Below are positions 21,243-32,429 of a stretch of DNA of 64,000 bases, one piece after another. The stretch's first letter is position 1, and every line of letters starts with the position of its first letter. The position numbers and the translations under genes are program-made. Origin of the DNA: Symsagittifera roscoffensis (lineage: Eukaryota; Xenacoelomorpha; Acoela; Convolutidae); the NCBI RefSeq assembly GCF_963678635.1, contig NC_087063.1:34012540-34076539 (forward strand), read 5' to 3'. The notes beneath the pieces were generated by a model. The model did not search any database. It was not told the origin of the DNA and was given only the letters and a program-made list of their open reading frames with translations.

Positions 21243-23018
21243 CTATTCCCTGGTGCCCTTCTCATTGACCTCAAAAGCAGGGTCCATCATTAGATAATCC
21301 CCTTCTTCCATGTCTGCAGTTATACACCAGGCTTCTGTCGATGGATTGTGTGGCTTAATGTTTTCGTAATGAGCGGCTCGGCCACTACTCAGAGTATAAA
21401 AGCGTCCCTCCTGGTGCACCTTCGTAATCATGAAGGGTCCCCTCCACTTTTTTAGAAGATTTTTCGTTCCTTTCGGTGGTATGACGTTCTGAAATACCCA
21501 TACGTAGTCCCCTACCGAATAAGCTTTTGCACCAGCTGCTTTCTTGTCGAATCTTTTCCTCTGCCTTGCTTGTGCCTGCTGAGTTTGTCGTCTACATAAG
21601 TCGTTTAACTCCTGCTGACGTCTTATTACATCCCTAACATAGACCTGTGGTGACGTCTTCTTACCCTCATACTCTGGGTAGAAGAAAGTCAAGGGCAAAG
21701 ATTTCTCGTGCCCGGTCAGCATCATATGTGGACTAACCCCGGTGGTGGAATGCTGTGTGCTATTGTAAGCTCCCATCACCTGTGGAAGATATCTGTCCCA
21801 ATCGGTCATGTACCTGGAACAATATACCCTCAGCATCGACACTAACGTTCGATTCTACCTTTCCACTAAGCCATTTGTCTGGGGATGGTATGTCGTAGAG
21901 TGAGCTTGAGCAACCTGTGAGCGTCCTATTAGCTCTTTCGTGAGCTCTCCTACGAAAGCTGTTCCATTATCCGATTGAAACGTCATCTGACAACCGTGTC
22001 TCGCTATCCACGTATTGATCATGTGGTCGCACGTCTTTTCCGCCGATGCAGTTATGCAGGGCACGGCCTCTGCATACTTCGTGAAGTGATCTATCATGAC
22101 CAAGACCTGATTATAACATCTGTCTGTCATGCATATCTTTTGGTGATCTATCTGCACCACCTCGTTGAATTCAGACGACTCGATCGATTGTAAGGGAAAT
22201 CGCAATTTCCTTGGATCCTTGACCTGTTGGCATGACAGACATGCTGTTACCCACTTCTCGCATGCCTTTTTCATTCCAGGCCACTCAAAGCGCTTCAGGA
22301 TCGTCTGATACATTTTGTCGATCCCCTGATGGCCCATCTGATCATGCGACCAGAATAAGAGTTCTGTCTGATAGAGTTGCGGCAACACTATCGCGTTATA
22401 CTTGTATAGGACTTTGTCTTCATCTCTTTTCTTGCAAGCCACAATCCCGTCCTTGTTCAAGTATAACCTTACCTCTTTCTGCATGAAATAATGTCTCAGA
22501 ATGCGGTAACTGTCTTCCTCGAGGTCTCTTTTGTCGGGAGAACCATTTTCGATCCACCTTTTCAGGTTGCTTGCCCTGCGGTCATTTCTCTGCGCCCTTA
22601 GAAGATCCGAGAGTCTGTATCTCGCCTTCAAGTACGTCTTCATGACCCTCATCTGACTATTCAGCTCATTGGGCCTATGCGTATCTTCTTCTATCTTAAC
22701 GCACCAAATCTTTGCCAATTGCTGTGTTTCCTATTCGAATGGCTGAAGATCAGTCCTCACTACCTCTTTTTGCGGCAACAGACTCATCGAACGTTTCGAC
22801 ACCGCTATTGTCTCCAGATCATCCGCTGCGTTATCAAAGACTCTTTCACCTCGTATGAGGCAGCGATCACTATCAGGGTCCTGGTATACCTCTCTATCCA
22901 GATCCCTTGCTCGAGTTTCCACTAGTAGTGTGTGGATCGCTAATTCTGACAGTTCCGATCCTGAGCTCAAGTTCCTGTCTGAGTAGGTGTCAATTCCTGA
23001 GTTTCGGAGTCTGCACAA
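21243..23018 (-). pseudogene. Integrase of the giant gypsy-like element
   Basis: One frame through 22731-23018, 21855-22718 and 21243-21842, broken by single stops. The zinc-binding HHCC region is present (HDQMGH ... CLSC). The catalytic core shows D (VQIDHQ), D (QSDNGTAFVG) and E (TNGLVER), with exactly 35 residues between the second D and E. A TAG directly follows VER, where Gln is usual. The C-terminal GPY/F-type module is visible as KKWRGPFMITKV. It would insert the element's cDNA into the genome. The integrase lies after RNase H, the Ty3/gypsy order. Confidence 0.8.
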
Positions 23019-24489
23019 TCTCCTGGGTCAGTTCTGTGCTTTCTTCTCATCCATTTGAGCTCCCCGGACAAAACTTTGTTCTCCAGGTCCTGTTTCCCAT
23101 CAGGAACTTCCTCATTTACATCAAACTCCCCGGACAAACTTTCTTGTCCCGGGTGTTGATCTTGAACTCGCTGGCTCTTCCCATCGTTCGTCTCCCCGGA
23201 CGAACAATCTTGCACCAGGTTTCGTTCAACCTTTTCACCTCCTTTATCCTGGTCCACTGGTCCACAAAGGTAACGGTTTTCCCTCGGGTATTGCTACCCT
23301 GTTCTTTCCGTCCGTAAGAAGTACTGGTTAAAACCTCGTGTGGTATTGAGGATACTAGTTGCTGAACTATTGTCCTACAATCCCTCTCGTTCTCTTCGTG
23401 TTGGTGTCTGGACGGCTTGATCTTCACCTTCTCCTTGACTGTCAGTGATGCCACTGCTGCTGCCCACTCGGGGTCATCTCTGGTCACTTCTCTTTCTAAC
23501 AATCCACCCAGCATCCGCATCACTTGCGGTGTGACCTGCACCTTTTTATCCAATAATGAGAAGCTGTTTTTGTTCATGCGAGAGAGTTCCTGCTGGACCA
23601 GGTTTGAGCGCAGCAACAGATCCAAGGGCACCGGGTCCTCCTTGGATAGGATCTTTATCTCGCCTGCTTTCTCTACAGGTAACTCAGGATGTCCTGGAAT
23701 TCGATGTCCAGACTTGTCCAACCATCTCGTCAAGGGAAGTGCTTCATAGGTTTCTTTGTCCAGAAACGAGAATCCTTCCTTTATTTCTGCCTGATTGGCT
23801 TGATTCTGTTCCAATCTTTCATAGAACTCAGTTTTCTTGCTGAGGCTGTCAGCGTTCTGATGTTTATCACGCATCCTGTGCTCGATTATCATGTGATAGC
23901 CATCCAATCTTACTATCCATCTACCAATATAACTCTGATCCATCGAGTAGGTCTTCAACCAGGATAACGCTCTGTCGTCTACGCGTAACTTAAAGGGAGC
24001 GCCCCCCAAATATGCGCGGTACTTTTCTACGAAAGTGACTACTGCAAACATTTCTGCTTTTGGTGCACCATATTTCATCTCAGTATCACTCAAGACCTTG
24101 CTGCCATATACAATGGGACGGAGAACCGTTCTTCCATTTCATTCTTGCTCCTGATACAAAATTCCTGAGATGGCTACTACCGATGCGTCTGTGTCAAGAA
24201 CATACATGCTCTTTTCTGTAGGCATGCCTAGCACTGGCGCTTCGCACAGTTGCCGCTCTATGTTCTCGAAGGCAACTTGTGATTCATCGTTCCATTCGAA
24301 CTTCTTTCCTTTGTTGCGCATCAGCCTCTGCATTAGATACATCTTGTCTGCATATCCTTTGATGAACTCACGGTAATAATTGGCAAACCCTAGGAAGCTC
24401 ATTAGCCGTGTGTCCGTTCTCGGAGCCTTCCATGTCAACACAGCCTCTACTGCTTCGGGGTTCGGTCTCGCCTCATGCCTGTCCACCAT
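22967..24489 (-). pseudogene. RT connection and RNase H of the giant gypsy-like element, plus linker
   Basis: 24139-24489 holds the RT thumb/connection (FLGFANYYREFIKGYADK) and the first RNase H Asp in VLDTDASVVAISGIL. 23116-24093, same frame, gives the Glu (APKAEMFAVV) and second Asp (LRVDDRALSW), then DKHQNADSLSKK, the usual end of RNase H. After this comes a long linker. At 22967-23257 a different frame reads more naturally and shows three imperfect SGE-centred repeats, mirrored in DNA as CTCCCCGGAC repeats (23057-23210). Confidence 0.7.
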
Positions 24490-24584
24490 TCTTCCCAGTT
24501 ACTTGATCGAATCCTTAAGGATTTCACATTTCGATGATTTGGCTTCAAGCCTGCTCTTTTCATGCATTCAAAGACCTCATCGAT

Positions 24585-25347
24585 TCAATCAATGTGGTCT
24601 TCCAGGGTCGGTGTTGCTATGACTACGTCATCCACGAGATTCCCGTACTTCTTAGTCACTCTGGTCAAAGCCTGAGCCATCAGTCTTTGAAATGTGGCGG
24701 TTCGTTCCATTGCACAAGCCGAAGGGCATCCTCTTCCCCTGGTACAACCCCATTTCGCACGCGAATCCGGTCTTTTCTCTATCCTTTTTCCGCAAAGGGA
24801 CCTGCCAGAAGGCAGAACCCAAGTCCAATGTGGTGAAGAACTTGGCATCACCAAGTTTAGAGAGGCTTTCGTCTATTCGCGGTATCGGGTACGCATCTTT
24901 TATCGTTACCGCGTTCAAGTAGCGAAAGTCGCAACAAAACCTAAGATGTCTCCCTTTCTTTTTCGCCATTACTACCCCGCAAGCCCATGGCGATTTCGAG
25001 GGTTCTATCATGTCATATTCTAGCAACATTTCTATTTCCGCTCGGCAGGCTTCCGATTTATGTGGCGTCATTCGTCTTGCGCCTTCCCTATGGCGAACGG
25101 CGTCTTCGTCAACTTCGATTTCGTGTTCGACGAAAGTACAGCAACCGATATCCGCCTTATGTCTTGAAAATACATCCGCGTTCCGATTTAAAACCTCCAG
25201 TAGTAGCTCGAAATTTCCCTCGCCTATTTTCCCTTTTAAGTGTTCCATATCTGGCAAAACGGGTTTGTCAGATTCTAGTTCATATGACGAGGAGCGTTCC
25301 GGAAAATTCGAGCAGCTCGATAAGCCATCGTCCATGTCGGACTTCAT
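24585..25347 (-). pseudogene. Reverse transcriptase palm of the giant gypsy-like element
   Basis: Frame 24652-25347 carries LRFCCDFRYLN, KFFTTLDLGSAFWQV (motif A) and RMPFGLCN (motif B). A frameshift near 24715 moves to 24585-24854, which holds TATFQRLMAQAL and then NLVDDVVIATPT. The usual hydrophobic-Y-x-DD motif C is shortened: the DD (24627-24632) directly follows LV, and the distance from FQRLM is a few residues less than normal. This suggests a small in-frame deletion that removed the tyrosine, so this copy would be inactive even without the frameshift. Confidence 0.75.
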
Positions 25348-26588
25348 TGAAACATTTTATGAATAGATTTTAATTCATTAATTCTTTTTAAAATTTTATC
25401 TTTATTGGCATGATAAGGACAGTCTTTCACACTATGTTTCCTGAAGTTTTGTGTCTCTTCATAGTCGGTCCTCATCGGCAAAGCGTAACCAAGCTTCTTT
25501 CCACGCTGGATTGAAACCGTGGGGTCCAGTGTGTTCAATAACACACTGACACACAGTCCGTTTTGCGTTACCGAGAAGCTCCGACCTAAAATCACTGAGC
25601 TTTGACTATTTGGATTTGGTACCAAACAAACCTGTTTACTATCACTTAACGAATTTAAATTTCTCATTCTAAAAATTGCTACTATTGCTTGTCCCGGCTG
25701 TAGTTTACTTTTCTGTCTAAAAAAATTGGTACCTTGTTTTCGTCTGTTATTATCCTATTAATTGGTTTCTTAACATACTTCCAATCCGGGTTCCTAATCC
25801 TTATTAGACCGTTGTTCAAGTCGATCATCACGTCAAAATTCCTGACGAAATCTCTGCCCAAGATGAATTGGTCGGCGTCGTCCAAGTTCTCTACCACCAG
25901 GAAGCTCATCCAAAGATCCCGTCCTCCCATGTGGAGAACCGTTATTGTTGTTCTTCGCCATTACGTAAATCGCTCCTCGATTGGCGGCGGCCAGTTGGAG
26001 ATTCGTTGGAACTAGATCCTCCCTCGTGAAGCCCATTCGTTCCCAATCTTTTATCGGCATCACACTCACTACCGCTCCCGTGTCCAGAAGCCTTGTGACT
26101 CCGATTTTCTTGCCATTGGTGTCGAGCAGATGTGCAGTCACATCTGCTTCGTACCCAATATGTACTGCGTCTTGTTCCATCATGGCGTCATGGCCTATCC
26201 TGTGGACTTTTAGTTCCTCCTCACTCAAATAGATATGCCCTATTTGGTCACTATCTGTTGTCACATGAGTCCTAGTGTAGATACTGATTCCATCCACGTT
26301 CAGCATCACTTGATACGGCCGATAGACTTCCACGTAGCGTCCATGAAGCTTCTTTATGCGAGGGCCACCCATTTTTAGTAGTGCTCGCACAGCACTTGAC
26401 TCAGTGCGTGGCTCCACCTGTCTCAGATAATCTGCATGTGTGTCCAAATGCATCAAAGTGAACTCTGATGGTTCACTCAGATTTCTGATTACCTGGTGTC
26501 CTGCTACCGAGAGTATTGACTGTATTTTGCTTCCTTGTGGCACCATGCCGAACCTCTGCCCGGAGATCACATTAAGTTTCATGCTCAA
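25344..26588 (-). pseudogene. Aspartic protease and linker of the giant gypsy-like element
   Basis: 25833-26588 begins SMKLNVISGQRFGM and contains the protease active site in VTRLLDTGAVVSVMP (DTG motif). A frameshift near 25940 leads to 25682-25930, which has the second protease motif in DQFILGRDFVRNFD. 25344-25667, in yet another frame, is a linker with GRSFSVTQNGLCVSVLLN leading to RT. Retroviral-type proteases cleave the polyprotein during particle maturation. The start is +1 relative to the gag frame. Confidence 0.7.
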
Positions 26589-26589
26589 A

Positions 26590-27760
26590 CTACTTTGTCT
26601 CTTCGACTTCTGTTGCCTCGAAGGTATTCAGTTTCTCCTGTAGTTTCTCATTTTCCAGTTCGAGTTTCACATTTTGTTTGATTTCTTTTGTCACCAGTTC
26701 CTGCTGCACTCTATTTAGAGCATCCCTCGCGGCTGCCCTATAATCAATCTTGAAGTCATCGGCCGCAGTTACTGGTTCCGGTTCGCATGTCTCTTCAGTT
26801 ACCGCTTGCATTTTCTTTATCGTCAGCTCTTGCGATTTGTCTTTTCTGCGCGCCTCCGCTTCACTCAATAGGCGAGCCTTGCTGGCTTTCACTCCTGATA
26901 AAACTTCCTCATGCCTTGGATGCTTGATGTCTGCTACAGTATCCCAGAATTGCGGACAATCCGATTTAAAATGGCCTTCCAAGTTGCAAAAGAAACACCT
27001 CGGGCCGAATTTCGCAATTACTCCTCTCATGAAATCTTCATGATCCGTTTCTGACGCATCTTCGTCCTCGAGGCATAAGCCTATTGCTTTCATGCCCTGT
27101 TTATAAGTTGGGCATGCTGACACATGATGATCCGTTGAACTGCAATTGGCACAAGAGCGTCTCTTGCCCATATCATCCCTCGGTTTGTACCAGTTGTTCC
27201 CTTGGTTTGCTGGTCTGTTATTGAAATTGCCATAATTGTTCTTATAATATCCAGATCTCGAAGGAGGTTTCAACAAAAGATACTCTTTTGACTTGAGCCT
27301 CAACTCCCCTGGTGTTGGCGCATTGGTTGATAGTGGTGTGTAATGCGTCGCTAGCATTGTTCGAAGATCATCATTCTTCACACCATCGATGAATTTTGAG
27401 GCTACCACCAGATTCATCCTCCTGTTTGACTCGTCCGGTTGGCTACGCCTTCTAAGCATCTCCAAAACGTCTAGAAACTTGTCTTTCGTCTCATCTTCTC
27501 GTTGCCTCCTTTTCTCGAAGCGCATCATTGCTTGGTGTCAAAGCACAAAGCAAGCCAAAACGATTCAACAAGATTTCGAAGATGTTCTCAGCAGTATCCC
27601 GCTGATATTGCTTTTTTGCCATCACACAGTTTAGGACTGTCCCATCGAAGTTACTGGTGAGCGCACTACACTATTGCCTTTGTGACAGGTCTTCTTCCTC
27701 AAAATTCAGTTTCATCACCTCTATCCAGGTGTCAATGCAGCCGTCAGATTCGCTCTTTAT
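26590..27760 (-). pseudogene. Gag capsid/nucleocapsid part of the giant gypsy-like element
   Basis: 26590-27528 carries the end of the capsid region (MMRFEKRRQREDETKDKFLD; SKFIDGVKNDDLRTM) and two CCHC zinc knuckles: CANCSSTDHHVSAC and CFFCNLEGHFKSDC, both C-x2-C-x4-H-x4-C. A charged coiled-coil-like tail follows. 27540-27760 contains further capsid-like sequence (CIDTWIEVMKLNFEEEDL, then VLNCVMAKKQY) in frames broken by a stop and frameshifts. The frame ends with TAG, and protease starts in the +1 frame just downstream. Confidence 0.75.
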
Positions 27761-29472
27761 AGCATCTTGGTTTCTTAAAGACTCTTCTAGACTTCTCACT
27801 GCGTTCATTAGTTCTGGATAACCTCGTCAGGAATGTCTCCAAAGACCTGTTTAAGGGTTCAAAGGCTGTGGCCATTGCCGTAGCATCTCTCGAGTGCCAC
27901 GCCTGAGTATCATCGCACCTTGTTAAGGGCTCTGTATTCGGTGCATCCCTGCAATCCGAATCACCGTGACTGTTTCCCCCTTGGCCAACATGACTCCTAA
28001 CTGGGCTCGCATGTCTCCTGTTATCGGAATCACCTCTCCCAGTTGCATGTGTGCCTTGCATCGGTCGATCGTTTGTCTGTTCCCAGTTGAACTTGCTCTA
28101 CTGTTTGGGCCCCATGTTCTATTATCCCTTGTGGCATAGCCTGATGAACTGCCCCTACCTCTAGTGGATCCATATGTCCTCCTACTTTGATGGTCATTGA
28201 AGTTCACCTTCGGCTCCCTGCTGGGAACTCCCGAGTTAGGTTCCCCTTCTTTTGGTCCACTTTTGCTGCCTAGTAGCCCGTCCAACCTATCCATGATAGC
28301 CTGAGTTCGCCTCTCCATCATGGCATCTATCTTTGTGTCAAGAGTCCCAAGAGACTGCTCTTGCTGAATTCTTAACTTCTCCATGTCGTATCTTAAGCGT
28401 AACTCTCTCTGTTCCGCTTCTCTTGTCATTCGCGACAAGTTCTTCGCTATGTGCACGTCCGTTCTTTCCTTAAAGCGTTTCTCGCTCCTACCAACTTCTT
28501 TTCTATTGGGGTTTATTTCTTCCCGCAGACTTTCTCTTTCAATGTGGACTGCTCTTTCAAGTTCACTCATTCTTATGGACATCTGTTCATTTTGTTCTCC
28601 TATACTGCCTACTATGTTGTTCAAGGCTTCTTCTAATGATGCCCCGTTTTCTACTAGTGGCGTCACTAGTGGCGGTGTCACCCTGTCGATCCCAGGTAGC
28701 TTCGTGCCGGTCGAGATTCGGGCATTGATTCTCTGCCTTAACGTCCATTCATTATCCACATCAGGATCCGCCGATGCGTTGCCTAGCCCTATGTTTCTCT
28801 TCTCCCCAGTTCGCGTCTCTGAATTTGTCATACTCGCAAAGTCTCTTGACTTTCCTGATGTGTTTGCGTCTTTGCTTATCGTTCTCATTATGCTAAATTT
28901 GTCCATGATTCCAGTCTCTCTGTCGGTGTATGCCTCAATCTCCTGGGTCGAACTATTGAGGCTGACTTGAGATCTAAAGTCCACTTGCTCCTCATCGTCC
29001 TCTTCTTCCTCCTTGAATTCACCTTCATTTCCTGTATCCACTCCCATGGTGAATGGAAAGATGTTTCCGAAAGTGTTCTTCATTCTTTCTGAGAACGATG
29101 AGGACGTTGTCTGTTTCTTCGTCACGCCTGCCATCATGGTGTTGTCTGTGGGAGATCTTCTAGTTGCGACAATTTGAGTAGAGTTGTCGGACAGTTCCGA
29201 CATCTCTTCTCGGTCCAGTGTCCGGTGGAAATGGCAAGATCCTGGCCTTGTTCTACCGGAGTAGATTCACTCGCCAGTCTTTTGTCTCTCCCCTCCGGTC
29301 CATGTATTTCCTGGTTCTCATTCATGGCCTGGTCCGGATGGACCTCCACTTCTAGCATAGCTTTTCGCTCTTCTGAGGATTTCTGACTCCTGGTTTCAAC
29401 CATTCTGCCTGAGACCGTCTCCCCTTTGTCGGTCCGGGTTCGTGTGATCCATTCCACAAAAGGGTCGGTCAT
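27744..29472 (-). pseudogene. Gag N-terminal region of the giant gypsy-like element
   Basis: A Met at 29472 starts a 112-codon frame that shifts near 29205 into 27923-29203 (426 codons) and then near 27950 into 27744-28061. The protein is hydrophilic, with an acidic patch (KEEEEDDEEQVD) and a long coiled coil (SIGEQNEQMSIRMSELERAV through RRTQAIMDRLDGLL), followed by an Arg/Gly/Ser-rich region. A coiled coil ahead of the capsid fits a gag assembly role. Confidence 0.6.
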
Positions 29473-30290
29473 TGCTTTTCTTTGGTTTTCAGGTATGAAT
29501 TTCCTAGAGCTATTACCTCGTTTAGGTATTCTTGACCTGTCTAGATTCGTTTTTACTTTATCATTTCTTACTATCTATACACTCAGTTCGATTGTTAGTG
29601 TCCTTTTGATCTGACTCTGATAATAATAACACAACACAATAAATTCCAAAAGTTTCTATGAAATAGTGACCACGAATCCTTGTATGTTATCACGGCACAG
29701 CGTATTTAACACTTATTCACAATAATCGATTATTAGTCGTAAGATTTGAGAACTAGTACAGTATGATGATATCAGTCAATTTAAAAGATAGTGTATTCAT
29801 TACCCAATCAAGCACAAACCGTTGATTTAAAACCAGATATAGCAAAATAAGAATATCTCTATGAAAAACGTATGTGTATTTTATTTTTAGTCGGTCGCAG
29901 TACAATAGTCGAACTTGTTTTATAAAGAAAGAGCTTTCCCTGCTTGGTGCTGCACCAAACAGACAAAACTTGAAGGCAGTAATTTTCTCAAGTGGGCGTC
30001 TATTGCACCCACCGAGTTCTGTGTTACCTATCTGCCTTCGGACTGCCCGAGCTAGACCTACTAAAATCCTCAGGGCAGTCACTTTTCTCAAAAACGTTTT
30101 AGAATTTCAATCCACGCCAATGAGTTACAAACTCTAGACTTAGTGTCGCAAATATCCGAGTTTGGACCTGTTTTGTTATGGTCTGGTCTTTTTTGAAAGG
30201 CAAGTTACCAGTGCAGTCACTGGTTCCTAGCCTGTCTCTTAATAACCTAACACCCCTCACTATTATCTTTTCTTCTGTTTAACTAATTCC
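29473..30290 (-). other. 5' non-coding region of the giant gypsy-like element (LTR expected here)
   Basis: No coding sequence on the element strand. An LTR and primer-binding site are expected in this interval, but I could not define their ends, and the sequence does not visibly match 10.0-10.7 kb or 19.7-20.0 kb. The antisense frame 29874-30137 has no recognisable motif. Confidence 0.3.
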
Positions 30291-30299
30291 TTAAGCAAA

Positions 30300-32300
30300 A
30301 ATAATACCCCTCCGGGTTGACAAAAAAACAGTACCCCTGCGGATTGGACAAAAATAGGACCCCTCCGGATTGGCAAAAATGAGACCCCTCCGGATTGGGA
30401 CCCCTCCGGTTTTGTGAAAACAAGACCACTCCGGATTGTAAAATCAGCTTTTCTGAGACTTCCTTGATTTTCAACCTATACCCCCCCGGACACGTTCTCC
30501 GACGTTATTATGCTGTTTGTATGAACTAGGAAGGCTATTTTGTCCTTCCCTAGACCCTTCCGGATTGAAGTTAAGCCTCGTATTTGACAATTCACGCTAA
30601 CGGTGAGGGGTCTTATCACTAGCCTAATTTCGGCTATCAAGGTTTTCTGGTGCCTTTAGCCTTCCGTATTGCCTTATTCAACCGTTTCTACCCTTTGGTA
30701 GGGGTGTAAGGGCTTTCCAAAATATTTTTTTATAAAACGTGAGGGGTCTACCCTCCCGAATTGTTGAATTTGCTAAAAACAATCTCAAAAAATTTTCACG
30801 CTTACTTTTTCGAATAACTTTTGTTCTTATTAGTAAGCTCAGCTAATTTCTGATCTAATGGTACCAAGGTTAACTGGATTTGTCCAGTAGTTCCAAAATT
30901 ATTAACCAAAACGTCTTTTTTCTAAAGTCAAGAAATTTCTCTCTTATAGGTTCCGCCTAACTTTTTCCGCAATTCTGTTCTTTTTGACCTAAAAATTATT
31001 GATCCGAGCTCAGAAGGCCTATAATCTTCTAGTTCAAGGCAAAAAACCCGATCTAAAACGCTTTAGTTGAAAAAACTTTCGAAAAACTATGCTACCTGGA
31101 CCCCTCCGGATTGATGAAACCAATGAATCAAACACGTTAAAATCGATTTCTCTGTAATCCGGAAGGCTTTCGGTAAAGGGGTCTTAAAACCTGTAGATTC
31201 ACTAGTGGACGTTGTCCGAACAACTATTTTTACTGTCCTAACTCAAAAATATAAAAAAAAAATTTGGATTTTATAGTGTTCCGTTTTCTCAAAAATCGCG
31301 AAAATTCGGTTTTTGGTACCAAAATAGTTCCAGCCACTTTTTCTGAACTAAACTGAACCGGTTCTACCTATTATACTAGCACAGTTACAATGTAACTCAC
31401 TAATTTAGCGCTTTTTTCCGTTTCAAAAAATATCGATATTTCAAAAATCGCGATTTAGGGGAATCAAAATATCGCTATTTTGACCCTAAAAACCAGTCCG
31501 CTTACGGTGTTTTTCACTAAAAAACGATATAGGAGTATTAATATAGGCTATATAAGTAATAATATTAGTAATACTATACCCCTCCGGGTTTGTTCAATAT
31601 CCGAATTAAGCTGCTTAACTCGGATTTTCGCAGTTTGTTGAAGGGTCACTACACTACAGTGCAGCACTGTCGAGCCCCCCAAAGATTACTATCTTATTTT
31701 TTTGTACCAAAAGGGATACAAAACTTGTTAACGATACCCAACAGTCGACTGTCGTTGTCATTGAGCCCCTTCTTGTTGCTCCTTGTACTGCTTGCCGGAT
31801 CAGTCTTCTCCCAAGACCCCTCCGGATTGAGCGCAAATCAGCAGACCCTTCCGGATTGAGCACAAATTAGCATTAACGTGCTTAAATACTCAAACAACCC
31901 TACAGTACAAGCCTCACAAACGGGCTACAAAAATGCTCGTAACAATCCTGATTGATATAAATGCCTGTAACAACAATTTAGCTATCAAAAACAAACGGGA
32001 GGTTCGGATCATATCTTGTCTGGGGGGATGATTGCTACTGATTTTTTTTACTATTTTTTTTTTACTGTTTTTGGTTTTTTCGGTTATTTTTTTTGTTTTT
32101 TTTTGTTTTTCTTGGGTACTATACTACTTTTTGTTTCGTTTTATATATATTTTTAAGTGTTTTTGGTCACGGACCACTCAGGAGATGACGGGACCGCGAA
32201 TCTCCGCACCCTTCCTGGTTCGTGAATTTTCGGTCTTAACTAGGTTAAAAATTTATTCAAGGGAATCCGGAAGGCTTCCGCTTTCCGAACTACCCCTCCG
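30300..32300. repeat. Region rich in a CCCCTCCGGATTG-type motif
   Basis: More than ten copies or close variants of (GA)CCCCTCCGGATTG occur in both orientations in non-coding DNA, for example near 30308, 30333, 30360, 30385, 30400, 30424, 30547, 31097, 31577, 31814 and 31844, and reversed as AATCCGGAAGG near 31158 and 32265. Spacing is irregular, so it is not a simple tandem repeat. Poly-T-rich frames here (32032-32337) are low-complexity artefacts. The same motif occurs inside the TIR elements. Confidence 0.55.
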
Positions 32301-32429
32301 CCCCGGCGGTTGGGGCCTATTAAGGGCGTTAATATGAGCAACCGCTCGGCGCGGAGTGCTCGTTAACGGTTCTGCCGGTCATGATGTTAAAAAAAAGAAT
32401 AACACCCAGGAGCGCCATAAAAACATCTA

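Larger units (their letters stand above)
10708..29472 (-). mobile_element. Giant Ty3/gypsy-like retroelement, decayed
   Basis: All recognisable coding on the minus strand from 29.5 to 10.7 kb is collinear: gag, aspartic protease, RT, RNase H, integrase with DD35E, an acidic C-terminus, a macrodomain, then a second coding region of about 9 kb with two SGNH-like segments. Protease-RT-RNase H-integrase order is that of Ty3/gypsy elements. The continuous strand, spacing and shared decay level suggest one element, but no LTRs were found, so it is possible that gag-pol and the downstream region belong to two adjacent elements. Confidence 0.7.

Noticed and set aside
10708-29472. Stop-codon reassignment as an explanation for the many in-frame stops
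   Set aside because: TAA, TAG and TGA all occur as interruptions together with frameshifts, and the intact ankyrin gene uses TAA normally; pseudogene decay explains the pattern.
30300-32300. CRISPR array
   Set aside because: The repeated motif is short, occurs in both orientations and has irregular spacing; the genome is eukaryotic.
32032-32337. Phe-rich open frame (and copy at 37934)
   Set aside because: Produced by a poly-T stretch; low complexity only.
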